Shown here: positions 16,068 through 23,977 of the stretch, piece by piece | Layout of the letters: every line of letters begins with the position of its first letter | Position numbering within the stretch: position 1 is the stretch's first letter | Program-made: the position numbers and the translations under genes | Notes under the pieces: generated by a model | What the model saw: the letters and a program-made list of their open reading frames with translations, nothing else | Told to the model about the DNA's origin: nothing | The model's database searches: none | NCBI GenBank assembly: GCA_020439925.1 | Contig: JAGRPC010000194.1 | Span: 1-33,567 of the forward strand | DNA from: Verrucomicrobiia bacterium | GTDB taxonomy: Bacteria; Verrucomicrobiota; Verrucomicrobiia; Verrucomicrobiales; DEV007 | Direction: 5' to 3' | Length of the DNA: 33,567 bases

Positions 16068-16622
16068 TCAGTTCCCTGTCCCGCCCATGGCCGCGGGGCC
16101 CGTCGTGAGCGATCCGGTCGCGGGTTTGGCTGGAACGAGCGTGACGTTGAGAGATGAGGCGTCACCGGCTGCATATTCTTCCCAGTGAAGATGGCCGTCT
16201 CCGTTGGCATCCATCTTTTGAAAGGCAGCCCGATATCCTTCCTGGGCGGTGATGTGGGCAACCGCTTCGCTTTCATCGAGGTAGCCGTCCCGATTCAGGT
16301 CGAGCCTGGCAAAGAGGGCCTCCTCGGACGGTGAAACCGGCCTGACGGTCTTCCACTCCGACAGGGAAACGCGCTTGTCGTTGTCCAGGTCGATCTCGGC
16401 GAGTCCTTCCGCGTGCTTGTATTTCGCCATTTCCGAGGGAGAGACCCTTCCATCTCCATCCACATCGATGAGTGCGAATGTCGGCTGGTCGATCGCTCCG
16501 AGGGCCACCGGCGGGTCGCGTTCAAGCGTGCGACAGGAAGACAGCAAAAGAACTGGTGCGAACGTCGCAGCGGCGAGAAACCGATGAGGGTGAGATCGGG
16601 GTGCTGCGGGGGAAGCGACCAT
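16068..16622 (-). CDS. EF-hand calcium-binding lipoprotein
   Basis: A 184-residue product from the ATG at 16622, chosen because GGAGG stands 10 nt upstream and the N terminus then reads as a lipoprotein signal (FLAAATFAPVLLLSSC, lipobox LSSC). An in-frame ATG at 16727 would add an arginine-rich leader. Four EF-hand loops follow in two pairs: DVDGDGRVSPSE, DLDNDKRVSLSE, DLNRDGYLDESE and DANGDGHLHWEE. All four keep Asp at position 1 and acidic residue at 12; the second is slightly degenerate (Lys at 6). This predicts a calcium-binding, membrane-anchored periplasmic or outer-membrane protein. Partner unknown. Confidence 0.88.
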   Translation of the reverse strand: MVASPAAPRSHPHRFLAAATFAPVLLLSSCRTLERDPPVALGAIDQPTFALIDVDGDGRVSPSEMAKYKHAEGLAEIDLDNDKRVSLSEWKTVRPVSPSEEALFARLDLNRDGYLDESEAVAHITAQEGYRAAFQKMDANGDGHLHWEEYAAGDASSLNVTLVPAKPATGSLTTGPAAMGGTGN

Positions 16623-16790
16623 CGGGAGATTGTCCTCCACCTTCGCCTCGCCTTCAAGCCTGCGAAGCTCGTCTCCCCGGTCAACGCGCACTAACCGGCG
16701 TGAAAATGACAAGAAACGCATCGCCAAAACCTCTCAAAGCGGTCATCTTTCCAAGAACGAACCTTCATTGGACCGCCCCCGATTTCCACC

Positions 16791-17243
16791 ATGAAAACCG
16801 CTTCCATTCCAGTTCTCATTGCCGCCTTTGCTTCCCTCGCAGGTCTTGTCCCGGCGGGAGCGGAGGACAGTAAGGGTTTCCGTTTCCCGGGGGGAGAGGT
16901 TGAGAACGGGCGCGAGGCCTTCATTGCCCTGAACTGCATCCAGTGCCACACGGTGGCGAAGACCGAACTGCCCGATCCGAAGACTCCACGACGCATTGAA
17001 CTGAATCTTGGCGGTCAGTTGCGTTTTGCCACGAATTACGAAAAGCTGGTGGTGGCCATGACCAATCCACGCCACGTCGTCGCCGAGCAGTACCGAGCCA
17101 TTCTGACGAGGGCTGAAGCCGCCGGCGGAATCGATCCGGTCATGCCCGACCTGACGCGGGACATGAGTGCCCGCCAGCTCATGGACCTCGCCGCCTTCCT
17201 CGATTCCGCCTACAAGGCCGCTCTTCCCGACTACGGCAAGTGA
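16791..17243 (+). CDS. exported monohaem cytochrome c
   Basis: A 150-residue protein with signal peptide MKTASIPVLIAAFASLAGLV and a single haem-binding CIQCH motif near residue 45. The remainder, with MPDLTRDMSARQLMDLAAFL (candidate Met ligand) toward the C terminus, fits a small class I cytochrome c. It would carry electrons in the periplasm; no oxidase or reductase genes are adjacent. It is followed at once by the DUF4404 gene. Confidence 0.88.
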   Translation: MKTASIPVLIAAFASLAGLVPAGAEDSKGFRFPGGEVENGREAFIALNCIQCHTVAKTELPDPKTPRRIELNLGGQLRFATNYEKLVVAMTNPRHVVAEQYRAILTRAEAAGGIDPVMPDLTRDMSARQLMDLAAFLDSAYKAALPDYGK

Positions 17244-17305
17244 TCCTTTCGTCTCACCGACCCGGTTCCCCCAACTCCCCTTTAGACCTCCTCACTCCCA
17301 CAGGC

Positions 17306-17620
17306 ATGCTGAAAGAAATCGAAGCCATCCGCGAGTCGTTGCGCGCTCTCGACGCCCTCGATGAAGACACCCGCGACGCGCTCCTCACCATCGAACACGC
17401 CCTCGAGGAGATTGAGCGGCATCCGGTCTCGAGCCAGGTTCGCGAGGTGGTGACGCAGACGGCGGGAGCGCTCGCCGCCGGAGACCAGTCGGAAAACGAG
17501 GGCCTTTCCGGGAAATGGGAAGACCTCAAGGGGCAGTTGATTCACTGGGAGGAAGAACACCCGCGACTGGTTCTTGCCATCGGTCGGATTTCCAACTCAC
17601 TCGCCGCTTTCGGTCTCTGA
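17306..17620 (+). CDS. DUF4404 family small protein
   Basis: A 104-residue protein starting MLKEIEAIRESLRALDALDE at 17306; the frame is open 22 codons further up but those residues are non-helical. It is acidic and helical, with a conserved-looking C-terminal block WEEEHPRLVLAIGRISNSLA typical of DUF4404, a short family with no known function. The 3' end overlaps the end of the convergent rlpA gene by 24 nt. It lies 63 nt after the cytochrome stop, so co-transcription is likely. Confidence 0.75.
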   Translation: MLKEIEAIRESLRALDALDEDTRDALLTIEHALEEIERHPVSSQVREVVTQTAGALAAGDQSENEGLSGKWEDLKGQLIHWEEEHPRLVLAIGRISNSLAAFGL

Positions 17621-18100
17621 GGTCACGGCCCCATTGGGTGGTGTCTCCGAGGCTTGCAGCACATCGACCCGGCAGGTGGTGATTCCATTCTTGTGGAAGT
17701 CGAGTTTCTTTGCCGCACCGATCGAAACATCGAGGACCCGCCCCTTCGTGAAGGGTCCCCGATCGTTCACGCGCAGGATCACGGTCCGGTCGTTCGCGAG
17801 GTTGGTCACCTCGATGAGAGTGCCGAAGGGAAGGCTGCGATGGGCCGCCGTGTCCTCGTGGTCGGACAGTTTCTCGCCGCTTGCAGTACGCGTGCCTCCG
17901 TTTGTCCTGACGCTGTACCAGGAGGTTGTGCCCGTAAAGGACTCTCCCGTGCGAACCAGTCCGAGTCCCGGGACGTGCGGCGAGGGCGAGACGACCACCG
18001 TCGGAGCGCTTTCCCCGGGACCTTCCGTCAGGGAAAGCATTTCGCATCCGGGCAACGCCGGCAGGCAGAGAAGCAGAACGTGGAGTCCGTGGCGTATCAT
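17597..18100 (-). CDS. rlpA: RlpA-like lipoprotein (double-psi beta-barrel)
   Basis: A 167-residue lipoprotein with signal MIRHGLHVLLLCLPALPGC (lipobox ending in Cys19), followed by a Ser/Pro-rich spacer and the RlpA core: FTGTTSWYSVR, GTRTASGEKLSD, AAHRSLPFGTLIEVTNL, TVILRVNDRGPF and GRVLDVSIGAAKKL. The family includes septal-ring peptidoglycan lytic transglycosylases acting on naked glycan strands. The conserved acidic residue after WYG-type motifs is less clear here (WYS), so enzymatic activity is not assured. There is no C-terminal SPOR domain. An in-frame upstream start at 18181 would give an unlikely leader and overlap the cytochrome gene. Confidence 0.87.
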   Translation of the reverse strand: MIRHGLHVLLLCLPALPGCEMLSLTEGPGESAPTVVVSPSPHVPGLGLVRTGESFTGTTSWYSVRTNGGTRTASGEKLSDHEDTAAHRSLPFGTLIEVTNLANDRTVILRVNDRGPFTKGRVLDVSIGAAKKLDFHKNGITTCRVDVLQASETPPNGAVTSETESGE

Positions 18101-18126
18101 GCCCGATTGGCCTTGTTTTCGCGGGA

Positions 18127-18543
18127 TCACTCTTTCGCCTTGAACGGCGGAACGATGCGGCCGGCGGGCCCCTCGGGCCAATCCGCTCCCCCGGCGATCC
18201 AGCGGCGGATCAGGGCGATCTCGTCCACATTCGGGCGGGGTCCCACGAGAGGCATGGCTTTTTCGTGCAGGGCCGGAGTTTCGAGGGCGATGACCATGTA
18301 ACTTTCGTCGGGTTTGCCGGGGACGATGACAGGAAGCCCTTCCTTCGTGTTCACGAACGCGAACTCCCTCGATTCGAAGCTGACCTTATCCGGAAGGGTT
18401 TCACGGTTGTGACAGTGGGAACACTTCTCGCGAAGAACGGCCTTGATATCCTTGGCAAAGGTCGGAGCCGCCTCCTGGGACCAGGCATTGAGGACCGGCC
18501 AGCAAAGCAGGGGGGACAGGAGGATGAGGGAAAAGGGTTTCAT
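18127..18543 (-). CDS. planctomycete-type small cytochrome c
   Basis: A 138-residue exported protein with signal peptide MKPFSLILLSPLLCWPVLNA and one CSHCHN haem motif near residue 46 (FAKDIKAVLREKCSHCHN). The following text (VIVPGKPDESYMVIAL, EKAMPLVGPRPNVDEIALIRRWIAGGADWPEGP) is the classic planctomycete cytochrome C domain that in large proteins precedes DUF1549/DUF1553. Here it is a free-standing single domain. It ends 26 nt before the rlpA start, so the two may be co-transcribed. Good promoter TTGCGA-17-TATCTT upstream. Confidence 0.88.
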   Translation of the reverse strand: MKPFSLILLSPLLCWPVLNAWSQEAAPTFAKDIKAVLREKCSHCHNRETLPDKVSFESREFAFVNTKEGLPVIVPGKPDESYMVIALETPALHEKAMPLVGPRPNVDEIALIRRWIAGGADWPEGPAGRIVPPFKAKE

Positions 18544-18554
18544 GGGGCGAACGA

Positions 18555-18583
18555 AAGATAATCCTGCGAGATCGGGCTCGCAA
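18555..18583 (-). promoter_or_regulatory. candidate promoter of the small cytochrome c gene
   Basis: TTGCGA (18578-18583), 17 nt, TATCTT (18555-18560) on the minus strand; 11 nt separate the -10 from the ATG, giving a leader of about 5 nt. Confidence 0.5.
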
Positions 18584-18649
18584 GCCGCGTCCCATCCTCG
18601 TTTCGTGCCGGGCGGATTCCCGAATCGGGCGTATGATAGGAAGGCACCC

Positions 18650-19735
18650 ATGGCAGATACGGAACATGACAGCAGTGGCTCGCTCGCCTCGGAGGCCTTC
18701 CGGATCGTCAACGACCTCAACCGACCGAACCCCACCATCTACTGGACGGATTTCCTCTGCAGCCTCTTCGTCGCCTTTGGGGCCGCCACGCTTTATCTGG
18801 AGGGGGCCTTTCCGGTATGGGCCAGGCTCGTTCTCTATTTCGTTTCCGTGGGTGGACTTTATCGGGTCGGCACCTTCAATCACGAAGTGGCGCACCTTCC
18901 GAGGGGAACGGTGCGGGGTTTCAAGACAGCCTGGAACCTGCTTGCGGGCATTCCCATGCTGACTCCCTCCTTCCTCTACGTCTGCCATCTCGAACACCAC
19001 CGGGTCCGTCGCTACGGTACCTCGGGGGACGGCGAGTATCTCCCGCTCGCTCACGACACGGGCAAGGGCCATGCCTGTTTCTTCCTGCAGGTTCTTTTCC
19101 TGCCGTTCCTCGTGGTGCTCCGGTTTGCGCTGCTGGGTCCGCTGAGTTTTCTTCATCCCTCATTGCGGCGCTGGACCATCGAACGTGCCTCCTCCCTGGC
19201 GATTCACTGGCATCCGGACTCCCGGAGGCGACTTTCGGCCGGCGATCCGACGGGCTGGTGGGCCGTGCTCGATCTCGCCTGCAGTGCCAGGGTCTGGATG
19301 ATGCTTCTGGCTCCAACGTTCGGGTGGACCGAGTGGAGTCGGCTCCCGCTCCTTTACTCGCTCGCCGTGGGAGTGCTGGTCCTGAACCAGCTTCGCACGC
19401 TTGCTGCTCATCGCTTCCTTTCCGAGGGTGACCGGCTGGATCACGATCAGCAATTCCTCGACTCGACCAACATCACGGGCTCGTGGTATTCGGAGTATCT
19501 GTTCCCGCTCGGTCTCCGTTATCACGCCCTGCATCACCTGCTGCCTTCGTTGCCCTACCACTCCCTCGGGAAGGCGCATCGACGTCTCCTCGCTGCCCTG
19601 CCGCCGGAATCTCCCTACCGTCAGAATCTCTTTCCGAGCCTGCTCTCGGTGTTGCGGGAGCTGCGCAGGCAACGGCTGGCGCGTCACGAGGATGCCAGGG
19701 CAAAGTGGGATCGGTGGCAGAACGCAAAGTCCTGA
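18650..19735 (+). CDS. membrane fatty acid desaturase
   Basis: A 361-residue integral membrane protein from the ATG at 18650, which has AGGAAGG a few nt upstream. The three histidine boxes of the type 1 desaturase family are HEVAH (residues about 85-90), HLEHH (about 114-118) and HALHH near the C-terminal third; they bind the di-iron centre that introduces double bonds into fatty acyl chains. About four hydrophobic stretches lie between them, such as FLQVLFLPFLVVLRFALLG and RLPLLYSLAVGVLVLNQL. Hydroxylase or ketolase members share the same motifs, so the exact reaction is not fixed. It is transcribed divergently from the cytochrome gene; a -10-like TATGAT lies at 18632-18637. Confidence 0.88.
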   Translation: MADTEHDSSGSLASEAFRIVNDLNRPNPTIYWTDFLCSLFVAFGAATLYLEGAFPVWARLVLYFVSVGGLYRVGTFNHEVAHLPRGTVRGFKTAWNLLAGIPMLTPSFLYVCHLEHHRVRRYGTSGDGEYLPLAHDTGKGHACFFLQVLFLPFLVVLRFALLGPLSFLHPSLRRWTIERASSLAIHWHPDSRRRLSAGDPTGWWAVLDLACSARVWMMLLAPTFGWTEWSRLPLLYSLAVGVLVLNQLRTLAAHRFLSEGDRLDHDQQFLDSTNITGSWYSEYLFPLGLRYHALHHLLPSLPYHSLGKAHRRLLAALPPESPYRQNLFPSLLSVLRELRRQRLARHEDARAKWDRWQNAKS

Positions 19736-19762
19736 TTTCGCCGTGAAGAGTTCCTTTCTCTC

Positions 19763-20302
19763 CTACTTTACGGACCGCTCGAGCAGTCTTCCCCAGAGTT
19801 TGTTGTAGGGGTGCACTTGGCGGGTCGGGTTCCCCTCCTCATCGACGAGGGATCGCCCCTCGTTGGCCCACTGGAAAATCCCGCCCTCCAGATAGAAGAC
19901 CTTGTCCGGTTGCGGGGAATCGGTCGATTCAATCCATTCGGCGGACCGGAAGCCGACGGAATCATACACGACGAGGCGTTTTTCCGCGATGGCAGGTCCC
20001 GTCGGCGACCCTCCGGAAAGGTCGCCTTTTGCCTTCGAAAGCGCCCCGGGGATTCTGCTTGCGAGAAACTCCTCTTCTTCTCTCACGTCGAGAAGAATGA
20101 CTCCTTCCGGTTCTTCCAGCCAGGTCGCGAGTTCCGCGGTGGCCAGCGGTTTCGATTCGGGGAAGTCCCTCCGCACCGCCGCCATCGCTTTTTCCATCGA
20201 CTGCATCGCCTCCACCTCGCGGTAGCCGCGTGTGGCGGCGGCAAGCAGAAGAAAGGCGATCCCGAAGATCGCAACGATGACGAGGATTCCCTTCCTGCTC
20301 AT
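19763..20302 (-). CDS. membrane-anchored rhodanese-like protein lacking the active-site Cys
   Basis: A 179-residue protein with an N-terminal transmembrane anchor (GILVIVAIFGIAFLLLAAA) and a rhodanese fold from about residue 50: LATWLEEPEGVILLDVREEEEF, ASRIPGA and VVYDSVGFRSAEW, then VFYLEGGIFQWANEG. In active single-domain rhodaneses the loop reads VVYCSVGxRS; here residue 114 is Asp, so sulfur transfer is not expected and it is probably a binding or regulatory module. It is the last gene of the ileS-lspA unit, starting 14 nt after the lspA stop, and is probably exposed to the periplasm. Confidence 0.87.
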   Translation of the reverse strand: MSRKGILVIVAIFGIAFLLLAAATRGYREVEAMQSMEKAMAAVRRDFPESKPLATAELATWLEEPEGVILLDVREEEEFLASRIPGALSKAKGDLSGGSPTGPAIAEKRLVVYDSVGFRSAEWIESTDSPQPDKVFYLEGGIFQWANEGRSLVDEEGNPTRQVHPYNKLWGRLLERSVK

Positions 20303-20316
20303 CGCGGCAATCGGTT

Positions 20317-20847
20317 TCAGGCCGAGGCCTTTTTCCCGGATCCGCCCGGCTTGCGGAAGGCCGAAAGAATCAGCAGCCCCGCCGCAATACAGATGCAGGA
20401 GTCGGCGATATTGAACGAGGGGAAATGTCCCCCGGACTCCGGCACCAGCTTGTCGTAGAAGGGCAATTTGAAATCGAGAAAATCGACGACGTAACCGCGA
20501 CCCGGGAGGATGCGATCGGTGAAGTTGCCGAAGATGCCGCTGACGAGAAGGGCGGCCGCGGTTTTCGACACTTTGTCAGGAAAGGCTCCCTTCTTCCACA
20601 GGAGAGAGATGCCTGCCAATGCCGCGAGGCCGATCGCCCCGAAGATCCAGTTGGCATGCTCGAAACCGTTCAGGACCCCGAAGGCCATTCCCGTGTTGTG
20701 GACTCGGACGAACTGGAAAAAGCCGGGAATGACTTCGATGTAATTCTCCGGAGACCCGTAATTCGGGAAACGCTGCAGGACGAGCCACTTGGTCCACTGG
20801 TCGAGACCGTAGAGCGGCAGGGTGAGGAAGAGGAAATAGCGGATCAT
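20317..20847 (-). CDS. lspA: signal peptidase II (lipoprotein signal peptidase)
   Basis: A 176-residue, four-TM aspartyl protease that cleaves the signal peptide from diacylglyceryl-prolipoproteins. Motifs are DQWTKW, VRVHNTGMAFG (NTGxAF), GIFGNFTDRI with catalytic Asp111 and FPSFNIADSCI with catalytic Asp149. The start at 20847 (MIRYFLF) lies 4 nt after the ileS stop; an in-frame codon further upstream is inside ileS and is not used. ileS-lspA is a widely conserved gene pair. Substrates are visible in this window (EF-hand and RlpA lipoproteins). Confidence 0.96.
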   Translation of the reverse strand: MIRYFLFLTLPLYGLDQWTKWLVLQRFPNYGSPENYIEVIPGFFQFVRVHNTGMAFGVLNGFEHANWIFGAIGLAALAGISLLWKKGAFPDKVSKTAAALLVSGIFGNFTDRILPGRGYVVDFLDFKLPFYDKLVPESGGHFPSFNIADSCICIAAGLLILSAFRKPGGSGKKASA

Positions 20848-20851
20848 CGGA

Positions 20852-23608
20852 TCAGGGGGCGGCCGGCTCGAGCGTGACGACAACTTCCTCGCAGCGCCCG
20901 CAGAGCCCGCTCGCAACGAGAGGGAGGGAGCGGCGGCACCGCGGGCATTCGGCGTGTGTCGTTGCGGCGACGGTGGCGCGAGCCTCGCCCTCGACGACGG
21001 TGTAGTCCGAGATCATGAGGAACTCCAGGGTCTCCCCCCGGGAATTCTCGAGGAGCGTGCGAGCCGCATCGTCGGCGGGGAGTTGAAAGACGACCGAAGC
21101 GACCTCGCGTTTCTTGAATTCGTCGGCCTTCACCGCCGCATCGATCGCGACCTGGGCGAGGTCGCGAAGTCGGGAAAGGAGGGCGATCTTCTCCGAAGCG
21201 TCCGTTCCGGCATAGGCGGGATCGGGTTCGGGAAAGAGCTCGAGGTGGACCGAATCCTTTTTGCCCGCATACTCCCAGGCTTCGTCGGCGGTGAAGGAAA
21301 GGACCGGTGCGAGGAGTCTCACGAGCGCTTCGAAAACGCGGTGCATCGCCGTCTGCGTGGCGCGGCGACGGGGGGAATTCGCGGCGTCGCAATACATGCG
21401 GTCCTTGGTGATGTCCACGTAGAGGGCGCTGAGGTCGACCGCGCAGAACTGGTTGAGCGTGTTGAAGACCTTGCGGAACTCGTAGGCCGCATAGGCCTCT
21501 CTGCACTCCACGACGACCTGATGGAGCCGCTCGAGGATCCACCGATCGAGCAGGGTGAATTCGGTGTCGTCGACGGAGTCGTTTTCGGCGTCGAAATCGT
21601 AGAGGTTCGCGAGGAGGATGCGCAGGGTGTTGCGGAAGCGCCGATAAGGTTCGGCGGTCTGCTTGAAGAGATCCTCGCCAAAGGGCACTTCGTTCTGCCA
21701 GTCCACGCTGCTCACCCAGAGACGGAGGATGTCGGCCCCGTACTTGTCGTAGAAGTAGGCGGCGTCCACGGGCTTGCCCGACTTCGCGGCCTCGGATTTC
21801 GAAATCTTCTTCTTGTCCTGGTCGACGACAAAGCCGTGGGTCATCACCGCCCGGTAGGGCGCGGCGTCGCGCACGGCGACGCTGAGCATCAGTGAACTCT
21901 GAAACCAGCCACGGTGCTGGTCGGTGGCCTCGAGATAGAGGTCGGCCGGACAACTCAACTCGGGATGGCGGTCCATTACCGCGACGTGGCTCGAACCCGA
22001 GTCGATCCAGACATCGAGGGTGTCGGTGCAGCGCGTCGTTCCCGCGGGCAAGCCTAGCTGCTCCGCCCACCAGTCGTCATCCTTCTCGAACCAGAGATTG
22101 GTTCCTCCGGATTCCGTGAGATCGGCGACGCGGCGCGCGAGGCCGGCATCGAGGATGGGTTTCGAGGTTTCCGCGTCGTAGAAAACCGGCAACGGAACAC
22201 CCCAGGTGCGCTGGCGCGAGATACACCAGTCGGGACGTGACTCCACCGTACCGTAGATTCGGTTGCGGCCCCAGTGAGGGAGCCACTGGACGCGGTCGAT
22301 CTCCTTCAGCGCAGTACCCCGGAGCTGGTCGATGCGGATGAAGAACTGCGGCACCGAGCGGAAGATCACGGGCGTTTTCGAGCGCCAGCAGTGTGGGTAG
22401 CTGTGGAGATAGTTTTCCTTGCCGATCAAGGCGCCCTTTTCCGCGAGCAGCTTGATGATCGGCACGTTCGATTCGTGAACGTGTTGTCCGATGAGAAAAT
22501 CGACGCCGACCTCATCGGTGAATCTGCCCTCGTCGTCGACGGGAGAGAGAAGGCCGAGTCCGTTCTGCTGTCCGGCCAGGTAATCCTCCGAACCATGTCC
22601 GGGAGCGATGTGGACCGCGCCGGTTCCGGTCTCGGTGGTGACGAATTCGGCGAGGATGATCCGCGAGGTGCGCGGGAGGAAGGGATGCTGCGCTTCGGCA
22701 CCTTCGAGCTCCGCTCCCTTCAACTCGGAAAGATCGCCGTCGGGGACAAAGCCGGTCTTTTGTCCGAAGGCTTCCACGAGTTCGCGCACGATGACAAAAT
22801 CCTCCGTCACTCCGCGTTCGGGATGGGAGAACTTGCCGCGCAGGTAGGTGAATTGCGGATGCACCGCGATGCCGAGATTTGCCGGGAGGGTCCAGGGCGT
22901 CGTCGTCCAGATCACCATCGAGCTTTCCCCGGCAAACCTCCCGGTGACGAGCGGGAACTTCACGAAGATCGCCGGGTCCTTGACGTCCTTGTACTCCACC
23001 TCGGCCTCGGCGAGAGCAGTCTGGGCGCCGTAACTCCACTGCACCGGCTTCTGGCTCTGGTAGACGAGCCCCTTTTCCACGAGGGTGGCGAAAACGCGGA
23101 TGATGTCGGCCTCGTATTCGGGCGAGAGGGTGAGATAGGGGTTTTCCCAGTCTCCGAGGACTCCGAGGCGGCGGAAGGAATTCCGCTGGATGTCGATGTA
23201 CTGCCGGGCAAAGGTCTCGGATCGCCTGCGGATCTCGGCGGGTTCGAGACCGCGGGATTCCTTCACCACCTTGAATTCGATGGGCAGTCCATGGCAGTCC
23301 CATCCGGGAATATAGGGGCACTCGTGCCCCGCCATCGACTTGCTCTTGATGACGAGGTCTTTCAGCACCTTGTTCAGGGCCGTTCCCATGTGCACGTCGC
23401 CGTTGGCGAAGGGCGGACCGTCGTGGAGGATGAACTTCGGGAGGGACGCGGCCCTGCGACGCTCAACGATGCGGTGATAAAGCCCATCCTTCTCCCAGCG
23501 GGCGAGACGCTCGGGTTCACGCTTGACGAGATCTCCCCGCATCGGGAAAGCCGTGTCGGGCAGGTTCAGGGTCGCTTTGTAGGAAGAGGAGCCGTCGGTA
23601 TCGCTCAT
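20852..23608 (-). CDS. ileS: isoleucyl-tRNA synthetase
   Basis: A 918-residue class Ia enzyme that attaches isoleucine to tRNA-Ile. Expected features appear in order: HDGPPFANGDVHMGTALNKV (HIGH motif as HVHMG-type), the CP1 editing domain with TTPWTLPANLGIAV and the GHGSEDY editing block, DVWIDSGSSH, the KMSKS loop as KKISKSEAA, a helical anticodon domain and a C-terminal zinc-binding CPRCRR...CGRC. The ATG at 23608 is the only sensible start. It heads the operon ileS-lspA-rhodanese with a strong promoter-like sequence 28 nt upstream. No T-box leader is present. Confidence 0.98.
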   Translation of the reverse strand: MSDTDGSSSYKATLNLPDTAFPMRGDLVKREPERLARWEKDGLYHRIVERRRAASLPKFILHDGPPFANGDVHMGTALNKVLKDLVIKSKSMAGHECPYIPGWDCHGLPIEFKVVKESRGLEPAEIRRRSETFARQYIDIQRNSFRRLGVLGDWENPYLTLSPEYEADIIRVFATLVEKGLVYQSQKPVQWSYGAQTALAEAEVEYKDVKDPAIFVKFPLVTGRFAGESSMVIWTTTPWTLPANLGIAVHPQFTYLRGKFSHPERGVTEDFVIVRELVEAFGQKTGFVPDGDLSELKGAELEGAEAQHPFLPRTSRIILAEFVTTETGTGAVHIAPGHGSEDYLAGQQNGLGLLSPVDDEGRFTDEVGVDFLIGQHVHESNVPIIKLLAEKGALIGKENYLHSYPHCWRSKTPVIFRSVPQFFIRIDQLRGTALKEIDRVQWLPHWGRNRIYGTVESRPDWCISRQRTWGVPLPVFYDAETSKPILDAGLARRVADLTESGGTNLWFEKDDDWWAEQLGLPAGTTRCTDTLDVWIDSGSSHVAVMDRHPELSCPADLYLEATDQHRGWFQSSLMLSVAVRDAAPYRAVMTHGFVVDQDKKKISKSEAAKSGKPVDAAYFYDKYGADILRLWVSSVDWQNEVPFGEDLFKQTAEPYRRFRNTLRILLANLYDFDAENDSVDDTEFTLLDRWILERLHQVVVECREAYAAYEFRKVFNTLNQFCAVDLSALYVDITKDRMYCDAANSPRRRATQTAMHRVFEALVRLLAPVLSFTADEAWEYAGKKDSVHLELFPEPDPAYAGTDASEKIALLSRLRDLAQVAIDAAVKADEFKKREVASVVFQLPADDAARTLLENSRGETLEFLMISDYTVVEGEARATVAATTHAECPRCRRSLPLVASGLCGRCEEVVVTLEPAAP

Positions 23609-23635
23609 GGAAAAGCCGGGTGTCGAAAGGCGGGA

Positions 23636-23664
23636 AGCCTAGCACCCCCGGCTGGACGGGTCAA
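23636..23664 (-). promoter_or_regulatory. candidate promoter of the ileS-lspA-rhodanese operon
   Basis: TTGACC (23659-23664), exactly 17 nt, TAGGCT (23636-23641), with TG one base before the -10 (extended TGn). The predicted start is near 23629, leaving a leader of about 21 nt. Confidence 0.6.
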
Positions 23665-23946
23665 AGGGGGAGTGGACAGGGCTTTTTCGCCAATACCCGA
23701 AAACGGCTCGGTGGAAGCGGATGGCATGGATTATTGCCGCGGCCCTCTCCTCGCCTCCCCTTTTGCAGGCATAGGACAGTGAGCAGCCGGTAAACGCCAT
23801 GCCAGACAAGAAGTGGATGAGCCCGAGCCATCGATCGGCGTTCCCGTCATAACGAAGACGGCATTCCCTCACGACAGGAACGGACAACACCCACTATCTC
23901 ACTGATGGCGTAGTATCGCCTTCAGAATCCTTGTATTCGATCGCGA

Positions 23947-23973
23947 GCGGAGTAGGGGCGAGTCCCCTCCCGC
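23947..23973 (-). terminator. GC-rich hairpin downstream of recA
   Basis: About 10 bp of stem with two single-base bulges (GCGG..AGGGG / CCCCT..CCGC) begins 5 nt after the recA stop. No T-run follows on the minus strand, so it may protect the 3' end or terminate weakly rather than being a classic intrinsic terminator. Confidence 0.4.
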
Positions 23974-23977
23974 GTTC

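Larger units (their letters stand above)
23609..23977. other. intergenic gap ileS/recA
   Basis: This 369-nt stretch separates recA and ileS, both on the minus strand. Apart from the recA-proximal hairpin (23947-23973) and the ileS promoter it holds nothing I can name. An 83-codon minus frame (23639-23890) is not convincing. Confidence 0.4.

Noticed and set aside
23609-23700. T-box or other amino-acid riboswitch ahead of ileS
   Set aside because: The predicted leader is only about 21 nt and shows no T-box sequence or specifier hairpin.
23639-23890. 83-codon minus frame in the ileS/recA gap
   Set aside because: It overlaps the predicted ileS promoter, has no domain and no conserved wording; composition resembles non-coding sequence.
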